This document shows positions 55,796-61,912 of a stretch of 64,000 nt of DNA, piece by piece. Source of the stretch: Polyangium sp. y55x31 (GTDB taxonomy: Bacteria; Myxococcota_A; Polyangia; Polyangiales; Polyangiaceae). The notes below the pieces were generated by a model, which searched no databases, was not told the origin of the DNA, and was given only the letters and a program-made list of their open reading frames with translations. Numbering within the stretch: position 1 is the stretch's first letter; the number at the start of each line of letters is the position of its first letter. A program made the position numbers and the translations under genes. The stretch covers positions 123,417-187,416 of the forward strand of contig NZ_JARZHG010000021.1 in the NCBI RefSeq assembly GCF_029946505.1, given 5' to 3'.

Positions 55796-55801
55796 TACGC
55801 T
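55796..55801 (+). promoter_or_regulatory. Candidate leaderless -10 element (TACGCT) of the SDR gene
   Basis: TACGCT is followed by CGGCGC and the ATG at 55808; no ribosome binding site is present. The palindrome would cover the -35 region. Confidence 0.4.
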
Positions 55802-55807
55802 CGGCGC

Positions 55808-56632
55808 ATGAAGACCGTCGTCGTCACGGGTGGAAACCGTGGCATCGGGCAGGCCGTGGCGCGGGATCTCGTTTCGCGCGGGTGCCGCGTGGTGCTGCAC
55901 GCGAGGGATCGGGAGCGCGCTTCGCTCGCGCGCGACGAGCTCGGCGGCGCGGGGCCCGGGGAGGTCACGCTCGTCTGGGGGGATCTCTCCACGAAGCGCG
56001 GCATTCGAGAGACGGCGGAGGCGATCCTCGTGGCCTGTCCACGCATCGACGTGCTCATCCACAATGCGGGGCTCTGGCCGAGCGAGCGGGTCCTGAACGA
56101 GGACGGGCTCGAGATGGCGTTCGTGGTGAATCACCTCGCGCCCTTCATGCTCAATCACTTGCTCGAAGCGCGCCTCGTCGAGAGCCGGAGCCGCGTCGTC
56201 CAGGTGAGCGCGGGCCTTTACGTGAAGGGTCGTCCCGATCTCGAAAAGACACCCACCGGGGAAGACTTTCATCCGCTCGGGACCTATCCCACGACGAAGC
56301 TATGCAACTTGCTCCTGGTCCCGCGGTTCGCGGCGCGGTGGAAGGATCGGGGGCCGACGATCCTCGCGCTGCATCCCGGCGTCATTCGCACGGGGCTCGG
56401 GGATCGGAAGGGGATGCTCGGCGGGCTCCTGCGCGTGGTGAAGCGGCTGTGGAAATCACCCGAGGACGGCGCGCGGCCCGTCGTGAAGCTCGCGCTCGAT
56501 CCGGCGCTCGAAGGCGTGACGGGAAAGTACTACCACCTCGACGTGGAGACGGAGCTTCACCCCGTCGCGCGAAACGAAGCGCTCGCGGCGGAGCTCTGGG
56601 CGCAGGCGCAAAAGCTCTCCGAGGCGGGTTGA
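55808..56632 (+). CDS. Short-chain dehydrogenase/reductase
   Basis: The product is 274 residues. The cofactor motif is 'VVVTGGNRGIGQAVARDL'. 'IHNAGLWPS' matches NAG, Ser lies in 'VVQVSAGLYVKG' and the catalytic Tyr/Lys in 'GTYPTTKLCNLL'. The later 'LHPGVIRTGLG' fits the retinol-dehydrogenase-like SDR group that acts on lipophilic alcohols or carbonyls. The substrate is not deducible. It starts 16 nt after the 38-bp palindrome and overlaps the tetR start by one base (TGATG), so it is self-contained with its own regulator. Confidence 0.9.
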   Translation: MKTVVVTGGNRGIGQAVARDLVSRGCRVVLHARDRERASLARDELGGAGPGEVTLVWGDLSTKRGIRETAEAILVACPRIDVLIHNAGLWPSERVLNEDGLEMAFVVNHLAPFMLNHLLEARLVESRSRVVQVSAGLYVKGRPDLEKTPTGEDFHPLGTYPTTKLCNLLLVPRFAARWKDRGPTILALHPGVIRTGLGDRKGMLGGLLRVVKRLWKSPEDGARPVVKLALDPALEGVTGKYYHLDVETELHPVARNEALAAELWAQAQKLSEAG

Positions 56633-57279
56633 TGGCGCCGAAGCAGAAGCGCGGCGAAGATACGACGAAGCGACTCCTCGATGCGGCGCTCGACGTCTTC
56701 GCGAAAGGCGGGCACGAGGCATTCACCGTGCACGCCGTCGTGGCCGCGAGCGGGGTGAGCCTCGGGAGCCTGTATCACCATTTCGGCAATGCCGACGGCC
56801 TCGCCGCCGCGCTTTATGCGCGCTGCATGGGCGCGCTGCTCGACGACCTCGTGGCCTCGCTCGAAGGCGTACGCGGGGCCCGCACCGGCGTCGCAGCCCT
56901 GGTGCGCGCCTATCTGCGGCATACGGCCGCGCACCCGGCCTCCGCGCGGTTCGTGCACGCCTCGGCGTATGCGAGCTTCCTGCCTGCCCACGCGGGAGCG
57001 ATCGCCGCCTCCAAGCAGGATCGCCTCGCCGCCATCTCCGAATGGCTCCGGCCGCACGTGAAGGCCGGCCGCATCGTGGCGCTGCCCGAGCCTCTGATCG
57101 AGATGCTCGTCATCGGCCCCGTCGCGGAGACGGCCCGGCGCTGGCTCGCCGGCGCCCCCGAGATCGACCTCGACGAGGCGGCCCGGGAGCTACCCGAGCG
57201 CATCTGGCAAGCGCTCCGCCGCGCGCCCCGGCAGCGGCCCCCGGGCCTGCGACGTCGATCCCGGCGCAAGGACCGTTGA
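56632..57279 (+). CDS. TetR-family repressor of the SDR operon
   Basis: The product is 215 residues. The N-terminal HTH has 'RLLDAALDVFAKGGHEAFTV' then 'VVAASGVSLGSLYHHFGNADG', the standard TetR recognition helix with 'YHHF'. The C-terminal ligand domain has no recognisable effector motif; the last ~20 residues are Arg-rich. It is translationally coupled to the SDR (TGATG) and is expected to bind the palindrome at 55754-55791, giving autoregulation. An inducer related to the SDR substrate is likely. Confidence 0.88.
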   Translation: MAPKQKRGEDTTKRLLDAALDVFAKGGHEAFTVHAVVAASGVSLGSLYHHFGNADGLAAALYARCMGALLDDLVASLEGVRGARTGVAALVRAYLRHTAAHPASARFVHASAYASFLPAHAGAIAASKQDRLAAISEWLRPHVKAGRIVALPEPLIEMLVIGPVAETARRWLAGAPEIDLDEAARELPERIWQALRRAPRQRPPGLRRRSRRKDR

Positions 57280-57323
57280 CCGGGACACACGAAGAAGCCC
57301 TCGCCGATTTCGCTCGCTCTTCG

Positions 57324-57329
57324 TACACT
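57324..57329 (+). promoter_or_regulatory. Candidate leaderless -10 element (TACACT) of the second DUF2169-like gene
   Basis: TACACT is followed by 9 nt and the GTG at 57339; no ribosome binding site is present. It is the same hexamer as the one before the protease-like gene at 3212. Confidence 0.4.
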
Positions 57330-57338
57330 GCGCGCCGC

Positions 57339-59270
57339 GTGGAGGTCCTTTCGCTCTGCCCCTTTCGCGCCGGGGCCTTGATCTGGCAGGCTGCGCCGGG
57401 CGCTTATTCGCTCACGGTGATCGTCAAGGCGACGTTCACCATCGTGCCCGGCGGCGAGGCGACCGTCGCGGAGACGCAGGTGCCCGTGACGACGCTCGCC
57501 GAGGGCGGCGCCGAGGATCTCTCGCCGCTCAAGCCCCGCGTGGACGTCCTCGTCCTCGGCGCGACCGACCCCGAGGCGCGTGTCGCCGTCGAAGGCGCCA
57601 CCCTCCCGGCCGGCGGCCCGATCTCCCCGCAAGCGCCTTCGCGCAGGCTCCTCCTCGGCGACGAGGCGTACGCCTGGGCGCAGGGCATGCTCGCCGGCGA
57701 GGCGCTCGCCGCGGGCGCGCCGCCCGAGGGCTTCGAGTTCGCGTTTTTCCAGTGCGCGCCGCGCGAGCAGCAGATCGATCTGCTCCGCATCGCCGCCTCG
57801 ATCGGCCTGGACCGCATCCTGCCCATGCCGGGCCGTGTCGAGACGCGCCTGCCGCAGCGCCGCCCCCACGCCTTCCGCGTCGATCCGAAGGGCGGGCGCG
57901 TGACGGAAATCGCGCTCCGCTGCGACACGCTCTGCATCGACGCCGAGCAGAGGACGATGGTCCTCACGTTCCGCGGGCTCGCCGACCTGAAGAGCGGCGC
58001 CGAGGCCGACGTGGGAAAGATCGTGGTCGCCGCGCACCCGGAAGGGAAGCGGATCCGGCCCGAGCGGCTCGATCGGTTCCTGCGCCTCGGCGAGTCGCTC
58101 GAGGAGGACGTCGAGGCGGGCTTGAACCTCCTGGAGATGCGGCACGACGCGGTGCTCATCGCCCCGAAGAGCGGCGACACGATGGTGCTGCCGGAGCGGG
58201 CCGAGGCGCCGCCGATCCGGTTCGTGGATCCCGCGCCGCCCGATTCCTCGCCGCAGCGGCAGCGCACGCGCACGTTGCCGATGCCCACGGATCGCAACGA
58301 ACTGGGTCTGCCGAGCCCGGCGCCTGCCTTGCCGTTCCGCCCTCTTCCCCCGGATCCCATCGCGGCGCCGCCGCTTCCGCCGCCCCCCATGTCGGCGTCG
58401 CCGTCGCCGTCGCCGAAGGCCATCGCCGAGCCGCTCACCGAGGACACGACGCTCGACATGCCGAAGGCCGCGCCTCCGCCGTCCTCGAAGGGGCGCGAGA
58501 TCGGGCGCCGGGTCGAGCCGCTCCCGAACGCGCCCACGCCGCCGCCTCCGCCTTCGACCGGCAAGCCTGCGACGCCGGCGCCGAAGCCGCCGATCAAGCC
58601 GCCCGCGCCGCTCGCGCCGCGCCTGGCCAAACCCGCGGGCCCGAGCGCAGGCCCGCCGCGGCCCTCACCGCCGCGCCCGGGGCCGGTGCAGGGGGGAAAG
58701 GTCGCCGTGCCTCCGCGCGTGTCCGCGCCCGCGCCCGCTGCTGCTTCCGCGCCCGCTGCCGCGCCCGCGCCCGCTGCCGCTTCCGCGCCCGCTGCCGCTT
58801 CCGCGCCTGCCGACGCTCCGCCGTCGAGCTCACCCGAACCCTTCGATCCCGCCTCGATCCCCATCGAGCGCTGCGCCGCGATCGCCGCCGAGCTGCGCCA
58901 TCGTCCCGACGGCCGCGACGCGCTCCTCGCGCTGAACGCGCTCTCCAGCGCCTCGTGGGCCGCCGTGGAGCGGCACTGGGCCGACGCGATGGCCCAGGAA
59001 GCCGCGCAGGGACAACGCCGCTTGCTGCTCGCCTACGACGTCGCCTATCACGCCACGCAGGAGCGGCTCGGCTTGCGCGTCGGGCTCGACGAGCATGCGC
59101 GGCTCCAGGTCGCCGCCGAGCGCGGGACGACGGCGGAGGTCCTCGCCGAGCTCGGGCTCGAAGCTTCGGATCAGGCGCGTCTGGGAAGAGTGTGGACGCA
59201 GCGGCTGGTCGACGACCCCCGCCTCATGTCGAAGCTCGCCGCGGCGCTTGGCGCGGCGCGCGCTTCGTGA
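57339..59270 (+). CDS. DUF2169-like protein with long Pro/Ala linker and C-terminal domain
   Basis: The product is about 643 residues from GTG 57339. The N-terminal ~290 residues fit DUF2169: 'AYSLTVIVKATFTIVPGG', 'PRVDVLVLGATDP', 'EFAFFQCAPREQQIDLL', 'RPHAFRVDPKGG', 'RCDTLCIDAEQRTMVLTFRG'. A very long Pro/Ala/Lys linker (~300-510) follows, then a compact helical C-terminal region (~510-643) of unknown type ('IPIERCAAIAAELRHRPDGR'). The linker could let the two parts work at a distance, as in a secretion adaptor. It lies 59 nt after tetR but has its own candidate promoter. Family membership is fairly clear. Confidence 0.72.
   Translation: MEVLSLCPFRAGALIWQAAPGAYSLTVIVKATFTIVPGGEATVAETQVPVTTLAEGGAEDLSPLKPRVDVLVLGATDPEARVAVEGATLPAGGPISPQAPSRRLLLGDEAYAWAQGMLAGEALAAGAPPEGFEFAFFQCAPREQQIDLLRIAASIGLDRILPMPGRVETRLPQRRPHAFRVDPKGGRVTEIALRCDTLCIDAEQRTMVLTFRGLADLKSGAEADVGKIVVAAHPEGKRIRPERLDRFLRLGESLEEDVEAGLNLLEMRHDAVLIAPKSGDTMVLPERAEAPPIRFVDPAPPDSSPQRQRTRTLPMPTDRNELGLPSPAPALPFRPLPPDPIAAPPLPPPPMSASPSPSPKAIAEPLTEDTTLDMPKAAPPPSSKGREIGRRVEPLPNAPTPPPPPSTGKPATPAPKPPIKPPAPLAPRLAKPAGPSAGPPRPSPPRPGPVQGGKVAVPPRVSAPAPAAASAPAAAPAPAAASAPAAASAPADAPPSSSPEPFDPASIPIERCAAIAAELRHRPDGRDALLALNALSSASWAAVERHWADAMAQEAAQGQRRLLLAYDVAYHATQERLGLRVGLDEHARLQVAAERGTTAEVLAELGLEASDQARLGRVWTQRLVDDPRLMSKLAAALGAARAS
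58726..58815. repeat. GC-rich tandem repeat coding the Ala/Pro linker
   Basis: Units close to GCGCCCGCTGCCGCTTCC (18 bp) recur about five times with small changes, coding 'APAAAS'-type segments inside the DUF2169-like gene. It is a coding low-complexity tract and may vary in length between strains. Confidence 0.65.
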
Positions 59271-59936
59271 TCAGGAACCTTCGGCAGACACGCTCTGCTT
59301 CTCGGCGCGCGCGACCGAGGCCGCCGCGTGGTTCTTCTCGGCCTGATCACGCACCCCCGTGACGGCCTTGTCCGCGGCCGTGCAGAGCTCCGGCGTCACC
59401 ACCGACGACGGCACGGGCATCTTCGGGTCGACGAGGATTTCCAGCTTCACGATGGTCCGCTCCCCGTCCACCGCGCGCAGCCTCCACGTGGCACGGAAAT
59501 CGTCCACGTTTCCGCGCTCCATCCTCGCCGAGATACGCTCCTCGTTCCCGTCTTTGACCGGCTGTCCGATCTTCGTGACGACCCAGACCGTCGCGGCGCC
59601 GTGCAGGATCGGCACCTCCAGATACACCTCGCTCACGCCCTTCGTGCGCGAGAGCAGCTTGCTCTGCTTGAAGGGCTTGATGACCTTCTCGTAGTGCCGG
59701 TAATCCGTGACGATCCGCCGCACCTCGTCGATGGGCGCGTGGACCAGGATCGCCGCGCCGCCCGTGTCGATCGAGCTCGCCGGGTCCGTCGTCTTCTGCG
59801 TGTAGCGCTGCGCCTTGCCGCGGGCCTCGAGCCGCGCGGCTTCTTCGTCGCCCGCGCGCGCGAGGTTCGGCACGGCGCCGAGGGTGGTCAGGGTCGTGAG
59901 CAGCGCGAAGGCGAGGTGGCGCAGGCGAAGCGTCAT
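59271..59936 (-). CDS. Exported SRPBCC/START-like protein
   Basis: The product is 221 residues. A signal peptide ends near 'VPNLARAGDEE'. The mature part has the helix-grip pattern of SRPBCC proteins: 'GGAAILVHAPIDEVRRIVTDYRHY', 'KPFKQSKLLSRTKGVSEVYLEV', 'ATWRLRAVDGERTIVKLEILVDPKMPVPSSVVTPEL' in order. Such proteins bind hydrophobic ligands in a deep pocket; the ligand here is unknown. The stop codon abuts that of the convergent DUF2169-like gene (TGATCA). Confidence 0.8.
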   Translation of the reverse strand: MTLRLRHLAFALLTTLTTLGAVPNLARAGDEEAARLEARGKAQRYTQKTTDPASSIDTGGAAILVHAPIDEVRRIVTDYRHYEKVIKPFKQSKLLSRTKGVSEVYLEVPILHGAATVWVVTKIGQPVKDGNEERISARMERGNVDDFRATWRLRAVDGERTIVKLEILVDPKMPVPSSVVTPELCTAADKAVTGVRDQAEKNHAAASVARAEKQSVSAEGS

Positions 59937-60107
59937 GGGTGTCTCCGGAAAACGACAAGGGTGGATTCGTCGTCGTCTTCGTCGTCCCCAAGTGCACGAG
60001 CCATGCCGGCTGTGCCCGAAGACCGGAGATATCCAGGAAGCCCGCAGGATTTCAGGTGTTCGCGACGTTCTCCCGCGCGCGGATCCTGCGGAGGCGTGAC
60101 AGTTCGT

Positions 60108-60605
60108 TCACTCCCGCCCTGCCGGCGGCGCCGGGGAGGCGGGCGTCGGCGGCGCCGGCGTCGAGGGGGGCGGCGCCGCTTCTTTGCTGGTGCGCGTGTC
60201 GGCCTCGTCGAGGGGGGCCATCTTGCAAGTACCGTCGAACTGGACGCCGCGATCGATGAAGATGGCCGGCGCGTGGAGCGCGCCCGTCACCTTGGAGGGG
60301 GCGTAGAGCTCGATGGCGGTGCGGGCGCGGATGCTCGCGGAGACCTCGCCCCCCGTGACGATGCACGCGCCGACGAGGATGTCGCCGGAGACGTGGGCGC
60401 CGTCGCCGATGACGAGCACGTCGTCGCCGCGGATTTCACCCTGGAAGTCGCCGTCGAGGCGGACGCGGCCCTCGAAGTAGAGCTTGCCCTCGAAGCGCGT
60501 ACCCCGCCCGAGTAGCGCATTGATCTCCGTGGGCCGATGCCCGGCCTGTGCGGCCGAGGCCTCCACGCGCTGCGGCGGATCATCCTGTCCGGAGAGCGGC
60601 TCCAT
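60108..60605 (-). CDS. Bactofilin (DUF583 cytoskeletal protein)
   Basis: The product is 165 residues. The core (~28-130) is the right-handed beta-helix of bactofilins: 'INALLGRGTRFEGKLYFEG' then 'RLDGDFQGEIRGDDVLVIGD', 'VSGDILVGACIVTGGEVSA' and 'VQFDGTCKM'. Both tails are disordered, the C-terminal one Pro/Ala-rich, as in myxobacterial BacM/N/O/P. Such proteins polymerise without nucleotide and help cell shape or chromosome placement. A GGAGGC lies just before the ATG. The 170-nt gap toward 59936 shows no gene. Confidence 0.92.
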   Translation of the reverse strand: MEPLSGQDDPPQRVEASAAQAGHRPTEINALLGRGTRFEGKLYFEGRVRLDGDFQGEIRGDDVLVIGDGAHVSGDILVGACIVTGGEVSASIRARTAIELYAPSKVTGALHAPAIFIDRGVQFDGTCKMAPLDEADTRTSKEAAPPPSTPAPPTPASPAPPAGRE

Positions 60606-60732
60606 GCCTCCGCCTTACTCCACCCGTGCCCCGGAGAGCAACCGTCCCGAGGGGGACGCCTCGCGTCCCCCTCTCGTCCGGGCAAAGCCCGGCCGATTCA
60701 CCCCCCGAGGCGAGCTCGCTTTGCGATCTCGC

Positions 60733-60757
60733 AGAGCGCCGAACTCTTCGGCGCTCT
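60733..60757. terminator. 11-bp hairpin at the end of the ACT-domain gene
   Basis: AGAGCGCCGAA-CTC-TTCGGCGCTCT forms a perfect stem with a 3-nt loop, overlapping the stop codon (60756-60758) of the minus-strand gene. No T-run follows, so it resembles a GC-rich 3'-end stem. Confidence 0.45.
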
Positions 60758-61304
60758 AGGACTTGATGAGCGAGCGAACCTCGATCTCCAGGTTTTGCTC
60801 CTCGGCGACCGCGTCCATCGCCTTGCGCACCTTGCTCACGCCGACCGACTGGGGCACGTCGATGCGCGCTTCCATGCGGAAGAGCTGCGATCCCGTGACC
60901 GGCGCGGCGTACGCGGTGGCCTCGAGCGACACGATGTTCACGCCCGCATGCGCGAGCGCCCGCGCCACGGAGCGCACGATGCCCTCGTGATCGAGCGCCT
61001 CGGCCGTCACGGCACACGGGATCGTGGGGGCGCGGCGGTGCTCCTCGGGGGCCTTCGTGCGGCGTGCGAGCACGGTCAGGCCGGTGCTCTTCTGCAGATC
61101 GGCGAGGTCCTTCTCGATGGCGTCCACGGTCGCGGGGGGGCCCGAGGCGAGCAGGAGGATGCCGAACTCGGCGCCGAGGATGGCCATGCGGCTGTCCTCC
61201 ACGTTGCCCCCGTGCTTGGTGAGGTACTCCGTCACCTCCGCGACGAGGCCCGGCCGATCGGGTCCCAGGCAGGACAGGACCACGTACACGTCTTGTTGCG
61301 TCAT
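60756..61304 (-). CDS. Double-ACT regulator, GcvR-like
   Basis: The product is about 182 residues from ATG 61304. Two ACT domains: 'YVVLSCLGPDRPGLVAEVTEYLTKHGGNV' in order (~5-80) and 'VTAEALDHEGIVRSVARALAHAGVNIVSL' (~100-180). This is the GcvR layout: GcvR blocks the glycine cleavage operon through protein contacts in E. coli, and close relatives have other roles. TAGGAT ends 7 nt before this ATG and no ribosome binding site is seen, so a leaderless start is likely. Confidence 0.85.
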   Translation of the reverse strand: MTQQDVYVVLSCLGPDRPGLVAEVTEYLTKHGGNVEDSRMAILGAEFGILLLASGPPATVDAIEKDLADLQKSTGLTVLARRTKAPEEHRRAPTIPCAVTAEALDHEGIVRSVARALAHAGVNIVSLEATAYAAPVTGSQLFRMEARIDVPQSVGVSKVRKAMDAVAEEQNLEIEVRSLIKS

Positions 61305-61311
61305 GTCGCGC

Positions 61312-61317
61312 ATCCTA
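61312..61317 (-). promoter_or_regulatory. Candidate leaderless -10 element (TAGGAT) of the ACT gene
   Basis: TAGGAT on the minus strand begins with the TAG stop codon of the DUF99 gene and is followed by 7 nt (GCGCGAC) and the ATG at 61304. A TTGAC-like sequence is absent upstream at 17 nt. Confidence 0.4.
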
Positions 61318-61872
61318 GTCAATCGCGCCGGGGACCGCGAGCGTGCTTGCGACGAGGTGCGCGACCCGGACGGGCTCGGGGAGGCGGCCGTGGACGGCGA
61401 GCCGTCGGATCACCGCGGCGGCTTCTTGCATGTCGAGGCCCGCGCGCTGGATGAAGAGGTCGGCGCACGGCTCCATGGGCCCCGCCTTCTCGATGAGCTT
61501 CCATTTGCGGGCGCCGCCCGGGACCTTTTCGAGCAGCGCGTGCCGCACGGCCGGGACGTTCGGCGCGCGCTTCGACACGACCAGCACGGCCATGCCGAGC
61601 CGTTCGGCGAGGTCGTGGATGTCGACCACGTTGAAGCCGGCGAGCGCGATGCCTTCCATCATCACGAGCCGGGTATGCGCGGCGAAACGCGAGCGGCTGA
61701 TCATCGAGGCGAGGGCGTCGGTGGCGTTCGCGCCGTCGCGCCGCACCTTCGCGGAGAGCACGCCTTCGAGCCGGTCTCCGGCGAACGCGACGCCCACGAT
61801 CGGCACGTCGCCGCGGTGCGCGCGCGGGAACGGCGCGTCGTCGACGCCGATGACGTGGGAGAAGAGGCTCAT
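61315..61872 (-). CDS. DUF99 family protein
   Basis: The product is about 185 residues from ATG 61872. It matches DUF99: 'SHVIGVDDAPFPRAHRGDVPIVGVAFAGDRLEGVLSAKVRRDGANAT' in order, 'MISRSRFAAHTRLVMMEGIALAGFNVVDIHDL', and 'MAVLVVSKRAPN'. The 'GVDDAPF' opening and the strand/helix order recall endonuclease V-like RNase H folds, but activity is not established for the family. A TTG at 61890 would add 6 residues. It precedes the ACT gene by 10 nt. Confidence 0.78.
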   Translation of the reverse strand: MSLFSHVIGVDDAPFPRAHRGDVPIVGVAFAGDRLEGVLSAKVRRDGANATDALASMISRSRFAAHTRLVMMEGIALAGFNVVDIHDLAERLGMAVLVVSKRAPNVPAVRHALLEKVPGGARKWKLIEKAGPMEPCADLFIQRAGLDMQEAAAVIRRLAVHGRLPEPVRVAHLVASTLAVPGAID

Positions 61873-61912
61873 GACCCGAGGGAGGGTCAAGTCGTTCGGG
61901 ATGTCAACCGTC

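Noticed and set aside
58726..58815. Regular short repeats considered as a CRISPR-like array
   Set aside because: Units are ~18 bp, in frame, without unique spacers, and code an Ala/Pro linker; no cas genes are near.
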